A stretch of 64,000 nucleotides of DNA from Echinometra lucunter (lineage: Eukaryota > Echinodermata > Echinoidea > Camarodonta > Echinometridae). A model generated the notes under the pieces. It was not told where the DNA came from. It made no database searches and saw only the letters and a program-made list of their open reading frames with translations. Shown here piece by piece: positions 32,623 through 45,548 of this stretch. How positions within the stretch are numbered: position 1 is the stretch's first letter; each line of letters begins with the position of its first letter. The position numbers and the translations under genes are program-made. The stretch is taken from the NCBI GenBank assembly GCA_029962745.1, contig CM057169.1:19315661-19379660 (forward strand), written 5' to 3'.

Positions 32623-34651
32623 CCTCCTTTACCAATCGCCATATTGCATTAATAATCTTACTGTTGACAATAATCTGACTGGAAAAGAAGTACATGCATC
32701 ACTATCATTTTATGTCATTCAAATACAGTGGAACAGCCCATCTGCTTACAAATACTGATCAAACAAAAAGATATAAAGGCTATCTTATAAAAAAAGAAAA
32801 ACTTGCAAAGCATATGTAACAACTTAACTCATCAAACAGTATGTACAGGGTTAAGAACAAGGTTAAATGCAAAAAGAAGAAATTAAAAACTTACAAACTA
32901 ATGCAACAATGTACACAATATTAACATCATTTTTGCCCAAATGAATGCAACAATGCATGTTGTATTTGTTCGCTTATGGCAGTAGATATTCAGTTGCATT
33001 TCAAAAGCCCCAAAGTTGATATAAAAATATACACACCATCTAAATAGCTAAGTGCATTTTATTATTTATTAAAATGTTTTGGAATGCATGTCCATTAAAT
33101 TGCATCCCGTTTTATTCTGTCAAGTGATAGTAAAAACGTTTAATTTTTGTTTTTTTAATTGCATACATTCTTCAAAAAAGTTTTTGCTACATGCACCCTT
33201 TCACCTTATGAGTACACTGTGTACCTATTTCTTCACAACCAGCTTGTACAACAGTACCCAGCCTGTATTAACGGTACAAACCTTAGGTCAGGTAGATCAA
33301 TTTGTTAAAATTATGAAATTAGAAGAGGAAAATATCACTGGATCACTTCGCAAGATTTCTCAAATTGGTCATAAACTTAAGAGGCGAGTTTTGAAGACAT
33401 TATATATTTTGTTTTGTTTTTGTTTCATTATGATATAGAAAATCATTTCCCAGTATATTATCTGTTTATAATTTTGTTAATTTCATTATTTTCCTTTTTT
33501 CTTTTCAAAATATTGTTAATTTATGTATTGTAAACAAAATATTCATGTACAGATGTGAATGTTTCAAATGAAATACAAACCCAATATAGATGAACAATAA
33601 TACCTCCACTAAAATTGAACATTTTTGCTGTAAATTGAATTTTAACAATTAACAATACCTTAAGAGTAAATATGAAAAAAAATCTTGTCCATACCTTCAG
33701 CATCTTTGATCTTAATGCTCCCCTTCATGCGATGAGAAATTTCCCTTCATTTGTATCGATACACCACTGTCCAGAATACGTGAAATTAGCAACCTACATT
33801 GTACCTTATGTTAATGCATTAATGACAGGAATTATTTTAATACTATTATTACATTTTTCCTACACAAAGTTCTGGGATTTAGAGATACATTTCTTAGACA
33901 CGTTACTGCTCTAACGGAATGCGTACATGTAACTTTAACCCTGGACGTAATGACCCTCATCCTAAGACTAAGGCCAAACTGACATGCTAACACTAACCCC
34001 GCATGGTACAGGTACATGTACATCTTTGATGAAGTAATGCCCAGAGCAAATGCCATCATAGCAAATGTCAAGTCACCATTAATATTTTCATTGATTTTTT
34101 CAGAAATGAAATGTACAAAAGTGTCACTGTATACATATACATACAAGTATAATGATTTGAAATACTGCAAAATATCTCCTGCATCTACAGCCACACTGAC
34201 AAAATTTTCAGATTCTGTAAAAACGCCAATATCCTGCATAGCAATAAATTCAAGCAAAATGAGAGTAAAGCTTTACAAATCTGCCATAAGTAAGTTTGTC
34301 ATTTATTAAAAATTTCTGTACAAAACCATTTCTTAAACCCTTTGAGTATCAGCGGAGACATGTAAGGTAGTAGAATTAAGGGCGTTGTCTCCAGGTGGAA
34401 ATATTTTTGTTTAATAATGCACTTCTGCTTCGTTTTCATGGTCTTGCCCATTTCTCACAGGCATAACAAAAAAAATGTTGAGAGGTTGAAAACGTACATG
34501 TACATTATAGTTCACTTTACGTTACCTCCATTCTCCTGAAACCCCACCATGTGATTGAACAGACGTACATTGTAAAAGGCTTTGCAGATTAAAATCACAG
34601 CATAGAAATAACTGTGCGGTAAGTATACTGCAGTCGTTTTTTATTCAAACC

Positions 34652-34978
34652 TGGGTGGTGTTTCATAAAGCTGTTTGTAAAGTTACGAATGACTTTACGA
34701 ACAACTGGAACATGAAGTGCCAAATGGGCTGCCCTGAGTTTTTCCTGACATTTAAACAAAGTGTGACTGCATTTCCCATGATCTCAGTTAAATTGTGGCA
34801 AAAAATATACTTCACAATAAAAATGTTTGTAAACAATAGTAATGTTACTCTATGTCTGCATATTTCACCTTTAGCTGATGCAATTTATAATGACTGAGAA
34901 TCCCATTTGGCATTTCGTATTCAAGTTGTTTGTAAAGTCATTCATAACTTTACGAACAGCTTTATGAAACACCCCCCA
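34652..34978. mobile_element. MITE with GGTGTTTCATAAAGC ends (copy A)
   Basis: Inverted arms GGTGTTTCATAAAGCTGTTT and AACAGCTTTATGAAACACC, with further arms of GTAAAGTTACGAATGACTTT. It lies just downstream of the RNF stop codon. The copy B equivalent is 47594-47918. Confidence 0.75.
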
Positions 34979-37944
34979 GGAAAGTGGACCAGACACATTG
35001 ATTACCCTTCATGCTATAAAATATGAGCCTGAAATTGCATGAAATGCTTGAAATGTCCATGGTGTGAAATGAGCCAAAAACACAAAAGCATGCATCTGTA
35101 TCTTACTGTGCTCATCTACCCATCACCATTTTCCCACAAATGAAGGATCAATTTTTTAAAAGTCTTGGAATCACTACTCTATGTAGCGGTAGAGCGACCT
35201 CTGTTGGTGCCTAAGCTCATAGGCATCCTCGGTACCTTTTGACCTATCCACTCTATCCCTCTGCCTCATCTCCCTGTCAAACTCTCTCTGAAGCCTCTCA
35301 GCTAGCAGACGATCTTTGTCCTCCTGTGTCAACCTCTTCTGCTCCTGGTTGAGGAGCTCCATGTATCGTAGGATGGTATCCTCAGACTTCCGAGGAGACT
35401 TCCGCGAAGAGCCTGATCCCTTGGCTGGTTTGACCTTCCCACGATCTTTCCCCCCTCCTTTCACCATTGCTTTGCTTTTCACACGTCCCCGAATCGCCCT
35501 CATCCATAGCATCAACGCTCACCATGCTAACATCCGAATCCTGGCTCAAAATCTTTACTCCTGAACTATCGCATTCATCCGACAATGTCAAGCTATCATC
35601 ACATATTGTTAATTGCTTGGAACTATTATGATCTAGAGTACCAGCATCAAGTTTTGAATTTGAAATAGACTCCTTACAAATTTTTGATCTTTCACAAATG
35701 GATGTATCACTGACTACATGGATACCCGTACCCTTGCTTCTTCTTGCATAGATTCCGATTCACACCCGTTGTTCTTCAACCACTCCTCGTAAGACACCTC
35801 TTCCAGCTTGGTGCAACTGCTCCTGGACTTGCCACCTGAATGACTTCTTTGGTTACTCCTGGCAGAGTCTCTGCCATTGGCACTCTTGGTTTTGTTCTGT
35901 GGACTAGGTGCTAGTCTTGTCTGCTGCAGTGAAAAATCTTTTACTTTACCACCATTTGAAAGTCCTGCTTTCCCATTTGGAAAACTGTCCTCTAATCTTG
36001 GGTTCATGCCATTAGCCGTTTTAGGCAAAGAAGGAAGAAGTGGCTCTGACCCATTTTTGACACCAGCATCCCCATCAGAGGTTTTTAACTTTGAACGTCT
36101 TGCATTGAACAAGTCTTTAATGCTGTTTGTCACTCTCGTCTGCAGCTTAGTCTGTTCCCTCATTGCATATTCCTTGATAGGAGTGTGTATTTTCTTCTGA
36201 CGAGGTTTGGAGCGTCCATCCACCTCATCATGGCCTTTCCCTGAGATTCCGCTTACTCTTGCTATTACCTCAACATTGCTCCCTCTTTCAGCACTGGATG
36301 ATCTCTCAAGATTTACGATGTCTTCTTTTCCATTAGATGATGATTTGAGCTTTGAATCCAATGTCCTGCTATTGTTACAGTTATGGTTATAATCAGTTGC
36401 ATCGCCACTTTCATCAACATCTACAATCAAGGTTGTATTCGCATTGCCAGTTTCCTCTACTCTCATTTGGAGTAACGTATGACTCTGGTTATTGAGAGTG
36501 TCCACTGCATCATCATCGACCACTGTCAGAGGCGCATCCCCTGCAACAGACACCTCCACTTTGGCCTTCTTCTGAGGAGGTTCCTCCTGCCGGCCCCCTT
36601 GGTCTCCCAACCGCACATGCTTGCTGGTTTGTTGCCTGGAGAGCTGTTTCTTGAGGTGCCTAGCAAGACTGGTCATGGTAGACTTGGAAGACTCACTCAC
36701 CTGGTGCGTCCGCTCGGCTTCCAGGTCCTTCCAGCGAGCCTTCATCAAGGAGGACATCTTCAAGGAAGGCTCACTGGAGGTGTCTCCTCCTCCTCCCAAG
36801 TCCATTTTCTGGAGGTTCCTAGGAGTGGTGAAGACGATGGGTGGTGATTCTGCTCTGCCATCTGGAAGTTTCCTGGGGAAAAAGTTGAAAGGTGAGGCAG
36901 ATATTTCTATTAGGAGAAATGAAATTTTAAACTGTAAGTGGCCACATGTGTCCACAAAAGCAATTATGTATGTGGCTACTGCAATAAACATTAACATAAA
37001 GTTTGCAATATAACTTCTAATTAAATCAAAATTACTCACAGTTTAAAGATTCATGTGGAACAAATAATGATGAAATAAAAATCTCTTACCACATATACAC
37101 TGTACATAGAAGAACTAAAACCTCAACAGTACGTAAAGTACAGCTGTACATGTAAAATCTAGGAATTCGTAATCAAGTTGGGAAAATACACAAGGGGACA
37201 GAAAGAGTTACTGTGACAGATTATCATTATCAATTTATTTGGCATCACATGTGCCTAGCAGAGGAAAAGCGACTTAATCACCATGGCCCTCAGGTCTCTC
37301 CTCAAAATATGACTGATTAGGTGTGCAGATGTGCAGTGGACCACTAGAGACAGATTCTTTAACTTAAACCACCTTCCCATTTCATAGTCACTTGCGAAAT
37401 GTTCTGGGTAATGCACGAATCCATTTGAAGGGGATCATCTCCCCTATGAAAATAATAAAATATCATTCCTGCCTAGAAAGTTTCTTCCATAAAGCAATCA
37501 AAAGACCAATTTCAACATCATCTTCAAGGACAATATCAAGTATGTTGAGAGTAAACTGAAATAAATGTGCGACAAATCCTTGAAATTGAAACCGCACTGC
37601 TGTTTCATACGTACTTGCGAGCTGTCCTAGGCGACACATGAATGGGTTTGAAATGGTTCATCTCCCCCGAGATACTATCGTTACTATCAGTACTGTGAGC
37701 CCTGATGTCGCTCTCGTCCAGCTCCCTCAGCCTGGGTGCCCTCAAGACAGCAACGGGAGAGAAGGCACCATGGTGCTTGATGGGCTTCTTATCACCCGGA
37801 GAAGGTGGAGAGTCTTCAATGGGACCTGTATTGGAAAAATGTGATGTTACTGCCTGATCACTCACTTCCTTATTTACCACAGAATCAGTTTATTGAGCGT
37901 GAATAGAATTACGGAGGAAACTTGTTATAGTGAGTACCTTCTCG

Positions 37945-38165
37945 TGGGAGTACTGTGGTCTATTGGTGAAGGCTCTGGACTCTTATACGAGAGGTCCTGG
38001 GTTCGATCCTCGCTGGGTACTTACATGTACATCCTTGGGCAAAATGTTTTACCTATAATTATCCCACTCGACCCAGGTGTAATGGGGACCTAGCAATAAG
38101 CTGGGGTAATAATTTGCAGGGCCCTCAGGAAGAACAGCACTGGAGCTGATGAAGCTTCCCTCCGT
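37945..38165 (+). mobile_element. tRNA-derived SINE (copy A)
   Basis: B box GGTTCGATCC at 38000-38009, then CCTTGGGCAAAATGTT, CGACCCAGGTGTAATG and GCTGGGGTAATAATT. It is in an intron of the RNF gene body. Copy B is at 50892-51112. Confidence 0.8.
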
Positions 38166-38174
38166 AAACTAAAT

Positions 38175-38312
38175 CATTATATTATAACAAGGTAAATTTA
38201 CTGGTCCCAGGTATTTATGTTCATCTTTTCACCCCTGATATAAAGGGATTCCTGATATAACAAGGTAATTTTTATGGTCCCAAGGTCCTGGTTATGTGAC
38301 TTTCCACTCTCC
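38175..38312. mobile_element. Degraded TA-family MITE (copy A)
   Basis: TATAACAAGGTAAATTTACTGGTCCCA, continuing to GGTCCCAAGGTCCTGG and ending TTTCCACTCT, resembles the interior of 31233-31408 with worn ends. The copy B equivalent is 51118-51257. Confidence 0.6.
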
Positions 38313-39671
38313 AGCCCCCCCCCCCCCCCTTCCTAAGCCTCTATAAAGAGTGCCAATAAATGGGAAGAAAGCCCAATCCAAACAATGACTGAATGCACGA
38401 TTTTAATACATGTACATTTATTACATGAACATGATAGTATAGCTTCACTCAATTTATTCAGACTTCTTATCACAACGATTCCATGATTCATAGTTTATAG
38501 GGACACTGTTTCCAAACTGAAATGCCACTGAAAACATCTAACTTTGTCTCATCTGTCAAATGATTACACAACTGTTGGGCACTAGATCTTGGTGGAAAGT
38601 AGCTGACAAAGATACATTTATTTTGATTTATTTCCTGTTTTTCAAGGTGATGAGTTTAGCAGGTCCTAAATGTACATGTACATCATCTTTTCTCAAAGGG
38701 GAAATGGAATAAAATTTTGTAGCATCTCTATGTGCATGAAACTCCTGTTAGTATAAAAAACCCTGGGATAAGTTTGGGCCATCCCATATTATACCAAGAA
38801 GGCTACACATAGGCCTTAGATGAGGAACGGACCAACCTGGGGAATGTGCTGAAGTGGATGGCTGATCCTCGATGCCTGCTCCCTCCCATGTGAAGTGCTT
38901 CTCCGGCGTTTTGCTCTTCCTTCCCACAGGCCGACAAGAACTTCTCAATGCTGAGACATTTGATGGTGGATGATGAACCGGTGTTCTTGCGTGAGGAGCC
39001 TCCAGATGAGGGTAGAACGATAATATCAGGTGACTTGGGAATAGGGGTCTATCAAAGAGAAAATGATGATGATGATGATCGTGACAGTTGAGTAATGACA
39101 ATAATCAAAGTGAAAGTAATGATGACCACATGACGATGATGATGATGATGATAATAAGAATGATAATTTGATCATTCTAATATTCCCCAACAGTACCCCC
39201 CCCCCCTCCAAAATAAAGCAACAAACAAAACAAAACAAAAAACAAAAACTGTAATAAGCAAAGATGATCAATATCCTGTAATAAAAACATTATATACTGC
39301 AAGTATCTATATCCACCATAGTTGCTCTATCCTTTGAAAAATATATACCGGTATGCAAGACCCCATCACAATTTCAAATGTAATTTGTAAAGAAGATTCC
39401 TACACTCGGTTCACAGAGGATTCTCAGACAGAACTAGTACCAAGTAATGCTTTTATCATTTCAAACTTGAATTCTTTGGAGGCTGCGACTGGCAAGCAAG
39501 CGATCATCTAAAACCATACCCTTTGATACTCACATTTGACAGAGACTGTTCTGACATCTGAATTCTTCTGGCTAGTTCCTCATCTTTCAACACTTGTTCT
39601 CTCATGACATGTACCTTCTCGCCACGATGGATCTGTGATAATAAATGAAGGGGGAGAAAGGTGGTCATTAA

Positions 39672-39992
39672 CCCATTCATGACAAGAATTCTTTGATCAT
39701 TTTCTTCTTCAAATTGGCAACACCAGCATTTTTTCTTTACATCTTCTGATAAAAAGTCATATATCAGAAATTAACATAAATTGACAGGAAGTATGTTGAG
39801 AAGTTAAAAATTTGCCAATTTGTGGGGGAAAACAGTGATCTTGAACTTTTCTTGCATTGCCATTTAAAGGATTTGCATGCTTATTTTTCAATCAAAAATT
39901 TTTCAGCATATATACAGAATTTTTGTGCTCTTTTTGCCCATGTATGTGGTTCACAGGCCAACCTACAAACTGGGCTCTTTATCAAGAATGGG
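39672..39992. mobile_element. TTAA-flanked piggyBac-like MITE, older copy (copy A)
   Basis: TTAA at 39668-39671, then CCCATTCATGACAAGAATT. The right end, CAAGAATGGG, is followed by TAAA instead of TTAA. It is related to 3221-3625 but with internal loss. The equivalent in copy B is 52605-52924. Confidence 0.7.
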
Positions 39993-40528
39993 TAAAAAAG
40001 GATGAAAGAGTTGTGTTTTAAACATTGTGTTTAATAGTCCATGTTACTCCTTGTCTATTGAAACTGAAAGTCCCTGCATTTTATCTGTAGGAAAAAGAGA
40101 GTTCCATAGTCAACATAACTTACTACTGCATCCGGGTCCTCACTGGCAAGACGCCTGGCCAGCTCGGCATCTTGTTTCTCCTGACTCAACATCTCTTCCT
40201 GCCTCTGTTCGAACCGCTTCACTTCCTCTTTCTGGAGTTCCTTGATGTACTCCTCGCTTCGCTTCACCGCGTCCTCCAGCTCACGCTTATATTCCTCCCT
40301 CATCTAGGGGCAGGATAGATAAAAATAATAGTAATGTTTTATTTACCAACAGTGGTCACTTCAGCTTTTGTCAGCTGCTCTTCCAGCAGGCCCTACAAAA
40401 CATACAGGTAATATGTTATTATTACCCTTCTCTATTCTTATATGCCGAGCGCCTGGCTAGAAGGGCAGAAGGTCCCAGACAAATGAGAGAGATTGAAACT
40501 TCATAGGTAATCCTGTATTTGTTCAAAA

Positions 40529-41418
40529 TAGGGCTGTTTCCGAACCGCCGAACCGAACGGAAGTTCGCCGAACATGGCACTTCCAAACAGGACCGAACCG
40601 AACCGAACTAAAAGGTCAAGTTCGGAAGTTCGACAATTTATAACAAGATCAATGATTCGGCCTCCGTGAAGACCTTGTCCTGAATTCATTATGCTAAATT
40701 GGAGAGGACACTTTTATTTATTGAAATATTAATACTTACATTATCGGTGGGATTTCTTTTAATTCATCTTCTAAAAGTTTTTTTTTAAATAATAGAATAG
40801 AAAACCACTAAATACAAGCTTGTGTCTCATTTTTCCTTTGATTCTGATAAATTTCATAATATTTGGCACCATGAATTCTAGTTTTTTTCCCCCAAAATTA
40901 TGTTAAAAGCTTCAAAATATGCCCAAAGATACTCATGATTGTAATCGATCATAATAAGGTTGTAATCGATTAATAATCAAAATCGATCATAATACTAATA
41001 AATTATCTAAAAAAAATTGAAAAATGGACAAACACTGCTTTATATGATAATTTCCTTTAATATGTTTCGTCTCCTTTCCTTTATTTGTGTTTTTTTTTTA
41101 ATTTCCTCTTGTTTCCTGTTAATCAGTATATGAAAATTCATTATCTTTCCTTTCATTCAGAACATAAATAAAATAAACAAATCAATCAATGGGGCCAATA
41201 ATGCAGTAACTATTTTTTTGTCATACAAAATATAATTTCTAAGACAACAGTGACTTCCAGAGCAGTAGAAGTAGAGAGGGTTCTGATTGTTCCATTTGTC
41301 ATCGATGCTCACCCTTTTATATGTTTGTATACATATCCGCCGAACCCCAACCAAACCAAATGTTTCGGAAATAAAGTGCCGAACTCAACCCAAACTTGGT
41401 GCTAAATTTACAGTCCTA
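40529..41418. mobile_element. hAT-like non-autonomous element (copy A)
   Basis: Ends TAGGGCTGT and ACAGTCCTA with CGAACCGAACC-rich subterminal repeats. It is flanked by GTTCAAAA (40521-40528) and GTTCAAAG (41419-41426). In copy B both flanks are GTTCAAAA, a perfect 8-bp duplication. It is about 890 bp, AT-rich inside, with no transposase. Confidence 0.85.
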
Positions 41419-43465
41419 GTTCAAAGGAGCAAAATTTAAAAGAAAGAAGAAATGAAGAAGAGAAGAGAAAAACAAACCCTTTCTTAACCTCCAGAGTTGC
41501 TCCCAAAGACTGCCCCCGCCCCCCCCCCCGCCCCCCCCCCCCCCCCCCAAACTTACAGAACAATTTCTAAATTTTCTAGGAAACTTCAATTATAGTTGCA
41601 CTATTGCAGGTACCAATTATACCCTATCTAAGTCATTAACCTATGAAGAAAGAATAAATAAGTGTCCGAAGAAAGAATAAATAAGTGTCCGAAGAAAGGA
41701 GCCATATAGCTTTACCTTTTCTCTTTGCTTCTTGAATTCTTCTCCAATCTCGCCAGGTTCAGCAACATGTACAACTGGTGGAGGAGGCTGAGTCATCAGA
41801 TCTGTATCAAAAACAATATGCAGCGAACAAATCATATACATGAATTTGTAAAATGTTTCAAATTGGAGTATAGTCATGTACACCAATGTATTGTATTACC
41901 CAACAGCATGGAATTACCGAACAAATGCATTTACATGTATGCATCTAAAATAAATTTCCTACCTGTAGAACAATGCTACATTCCCCACAGGGAATTTTGA
42001 AAGAAAATGACAAAAAAGAGGCAAAAACACTTAAGTTTGGCAAATGCAATATCATTTTTATCACATGCATGTATACATGTAAGCAAAAATTTGAAAAATA
42101 ACTGATCGCCGATTTCATACCTTTCCAAAGAAAACAAATGTTCGGTAATACAGTGTACAATACACCAATTTTATGTCACCAAAGAGCCACATACATGTAC
42201 ATGTACATGTGAAGAGGGGTGCGATCGGAAGGTCACATTGTATCAAAGATTACTTGTCTTTGCATAATTTAAGTTTGATAAATAGTCACTGAATATTTTA
42301 TTTGATATGACTGAATTCATGAAAAGTGTCGGTAATAGGATCCACTTCCATACCAGACCAAACACAACATTACAGGTAAAGGACAGTATCAGAGTGATAA
42401 TCTACGTAGCAGGGGGTCCTAAAGCTAACACCCTGCAATATGTGCAAATGCGCCAAACCTCTATTGGGCAATTCCGCGGCAGAAAAACAGTCACCTTACT
42501 TCACATTTATAGTAAAAACAATCACTTTGAATCACCCTGAATAGCTAGATCTTTGAATTCTGAAAAGCTGAAACAATAAAGAATTCCACAATCTTAGTAT
42601 GTGTTGGTATAATACATGTTTGATTTTAAAAGACATTTAAGAAGTTTAAAATTGGCGACATTTTTTTGGTAATTCGTCACCGAGGTGTTATACCACAATA
42701 TCATGAATTGTAAGAATAAAATTGTTGGAATGAAGGAGCTCACATGAAAGGTGTGCATATTTACAGAGTAGTAAATGGTGGAAAGGGAGGCAGAATACAA
42801 AAGAGGCACAGAAAGTCTAAAAATGTTGGTAATGGAATTACACCCTTGCCATGGAATTGGCCCATTTGTACATGTGTGTATGTGGACTACAGGTACATGT
42901 AAGCAAAGCCAATATCGTTTGAGGTTTTGCGGAAAGGAATCAATTTAATTTTCCTTCAAGTCTTCAATTCTGCAATATAATCATGACTTACATGTATAAA
43001 TCTGTGAAAAATCTGTGAAAAATTCATATGAGTCAGTTTCAGAATTAGGATTTGCATTTGTTTAATAATATAGAGACAAATGTACATGTGCATACGTAGC
43101 TTAGGACCCTTTCATTTAGTCAAACATATACTGACTTCGGCAATCGGCATCAACACGAAAATGTGATTTATCATAATTTTCTCAATGATTTAACTTCAGA
43201 ATATGTAACATAGAACCAACATTCAACCAAGATAGATTTTTTTTTTAAAATCACATACGTAAATCAATGATTTGGTGTCATTGGTGACCTTTTGTCTGCT
43301 GAAAACAAAGCTTTTAGTGCACCAACGGCATTTCATCAAATGTCTTTTCATTGATTTTTACTGACAAATTTGCTCTTGAGAAGCCAATCACATGCAAGGA
43401 TTTCAGTAGCTTATAACAGTTGTCGGTAAAATCACTGACAAGACACTTGACTGATGAAACGCTCC

Positions 43466-43965
43466 NNNNNNNNNNNNNNNNNNNNNNNNNNNNNNNNNNN
43501 NNNNNNNNNNNNNNNNNNNNNNNNNNNNNNNNNNNNNNNNNNNNNNNNNNNNNNNNNNNNNNNNNNNNNNNNNNNNNNNNNNNNNNNNNNNNNNNNNNNN
43601 NNNNNNNNNNNNNNNNNNNNNNNNNNNNNNNNNNNNNNNNNNNNNNNNNNNNNNNNNNNNNNNNNNNNNNNNNNNNNNNNNNNNNNNNNNNNNNNNNNNN
43701 NNNNNNNNNNNNNNNNNNNNNNNNNNNNNNNNNNNNNNNNNNNNNNNNNNNNNNNNNNNNNNNNNNNNNNNNNNNNNNNNNNNNNNNNNNNNNNNNNNNN
43801 NNNNNNNNNNNNNNNNNNNNNNNNNNNNNNNNNNNNNNNNNNNNNNNNNNNNNNNNNNNNNNNNNNNNNNNNNNNNNNNNNNNNNNNNNNNNNNNNNNNN
43901 NNNNNNNNNNNNNNNNNNNNNNNNNNNNNNNNNNNNNNNNNNNNNNNNNNNNNNNNNNNNNNNNN
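43466..43965. other. Assembly gap of 500 N
   Basis: Exactly 500 unknown bases. The sequence ending at 43465 is homologous to about 56365, and the sequence starting at 43966 is homologous to 30965, so the gap joins two overlapping contigs. Confidence 0.99.
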
Positions 43966-44027
43966 GTGATGTAGTGGAATCATAGTTCAAGTACTTAATT
44001 TGGGCATTTCATGCATGCGGAGCTGCC

Positions 44028-44440
44028 AACCTCATTTGGAAAAAAATCCTATTCTTTAATATTTTCAATCCCATTTTCAAGTCAAAAATCCTATTTTAGC
44101 TTGAAAATTCAAAACATACAAGTGTGATTCCTTTGCCAATCTGCATAATATCCGAACTAAAATACAACATTCACCTGCTCAATTATTTTGATCCCCCACT
44201 TTTACATTGTACTTCTTCATTTAAAATGATAAACAGTACAAAATGAACAGGTAGAATAACTGAGTTATTGAGGTAAACTGAAATGTTTATAATATAACAT
44301 GAAAATAAGATAAAAAATAATGGTATAAAGAATCACTGTCAAACTTTCAAAAATCATGTTTTAATCGAAAACTCCTTGTCATATTCCCTTCAAAAATCCT
44401 TAACAGGATAAAATCCTACATGTACTAGTTGGCAGCACTG
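44028..44440. mobile_element. MITE with GAGCTGCCAA ends, 6-bp duplication, copy B
   Basis: Ends CGGAGCTGCCAA and TTGGCAGCACTG, flanked by TGCATG at 44022-44027 and 44441-44446. It is the uninterrupted counterpart of 31016-31533. Its inner part at 44319-44405 is missing from copy A. Confidence 0.8.
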
Positions 44441-44921
44441 TGCATGTTTCTTACTCCCAAATGACTGTTGCAGATATTTTGTAAGAATTTCATGTTTTAT
44501 TCTATAGTTCCTGGTTCTACAATACTAAACAGTGAACTCCAATGAACACAATCAGACAAACTGGTCAGTGATACGATTTCTAATAATGGTTTATTTATTC
44601 ATTTCCATGAAAGTATTCCATTTGAACCAATAATAAAAACTGATAATTTCTTACAAAAATATTTCAAAAATAGATCACAATAAAACTATATTAACACGGA
44701 AGATGTAGAAAGCATTTGGCAAGTGATATATATATATTGTTTATATTCAACCACAACAAAGACTAAGGGAAAAAAAAATTATTTTTAGAGGCCACTCCAC
44801 TGTAACGAAGGGGACAATGATAGTTTGAAATTCTGGTTTCATTTCACTCAAGTGTACATGCAGGCTTGTTGTATTTTAATACCCACCATGTTTATGCACA
44901 ACACATTATACAGCGAAACCT

Positions 44922-45066
44922 GGGGAGCGTTTCATAAAGTGTCTTGTTGGTGAATTTTACTGACAAATTTGCTCTCAGCCAATCGGATTCAAGAACTTCA
45001 TTAGCTTATACAGTACCAGTTGTCAGTAAAAGAATCACTGACAAGAAACTTCATGAAATGCTCCCC
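44922..45066. mobile_element. MITE with GGGGAGCGTTTCATAAAG ends (copy B)
   Basis: Counterpart of 32023-32167, with the same inverted ends. Confidence 0.7.
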
Positions 45067-45177
45067 TGCATAATAAAGACCACTCCAGGGTTACAACATG
45101 ATCTTTACAGGTAGTCTCTGACTTATCATTCCGACAGTCGTGGGGCTTGTGCTCTCACCAAAGCACGACTTCTAGGA

Positions 45178-45548
45178 GACACCTCGGAGACGTCTAGAAA
45201 CAAGTGACAACCAATTTGTCTGGAAGCCATAAGGACATCGCCGCAATGTCTTGAGATGTCTCCTGTGGCGAAATCTCGAGATGTCTTCTCAGTCGTGGTG
45301 ACATCCTTGTGATGTCTCTGCGACATCCTTGTGACGTCTCCGCAACGTCGCGGATAAAAAACAATCTCCACAACTGATGGAGACGTCGTGGAGACCTGCT
45401 TGGAGACTAAGAAAAGTCTGCAAAAAAAATCGAACATGTTTTTTAAACTTCTCGCGACTTCCCCAGAAACCCCATGGCAAGTCTCAAGGAGACGTCCTCC
45501 GCAACCGCAGAGACTCGAGTCACAAACTAGTCTCCAAGCCGGTGAGAT
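45178..45548. repeat. GAGAC/GTCTC-rich segment (copy B)
   Basis: Counterpart of 32278-32622. It contains about 25 extra bases near 45265-45290, which repeat the GAGATGTCT unit, so the unit number differs between the two copies. Confidence 0.55.

Larger units (their letters stand above)
35174..41801 (-). pseudogene. RNF168/RNF169-like body, exons 2-7 without the RING exon (copy A)
   Basis: In transcript order: 41801-41716, 40303-40124, 39632-39534, 39048-38837, 37825-37615, 36872-35174. These match the exons of 48116-58763 one for one. There is no RING exon upstream, because the contig ends at 43465. Relative to copy B, the exon at 38837-39048 has one extra base near 38931, and the last exon carries four small compensating indels (near 35735 and three between 35445 and 35495) that break the frame locally. 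Where copy B is broken (near 48994), copy A is intact. This is most likely the other allele of the same gene with sequencing or assembly indels, not an independent locus. Confidence 0.8.
30965..43465. repeat. 12.4-kb duplicated segment, copy A
   Basis: Collinear with 43966-56365 at high identity (a few differences per hundred bases, mostly small indels), shown by matching exons, MITEs and SINEs throughout. It ends exactly at the N gap, and copy B begins exactly on the other side of it. It includes exons 2-7 of the RNF168-like gene. Confidence 0.95.

Noticed and set aside
33079..33438. 119-codon frame, conserved at 46084-46440
   Set aside because: The two copies are the same duplicated segment at high identity, so conservation is uninformative; no family recognised and no splice or start context.
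35174..41801. A second, RING-less RNF168 paralogue acting as a dominant competitor
   Set aside because: Attractive, but duplication borders coincide with the N gap and frameshifts are complementary, so an unmerged allele explains it better.
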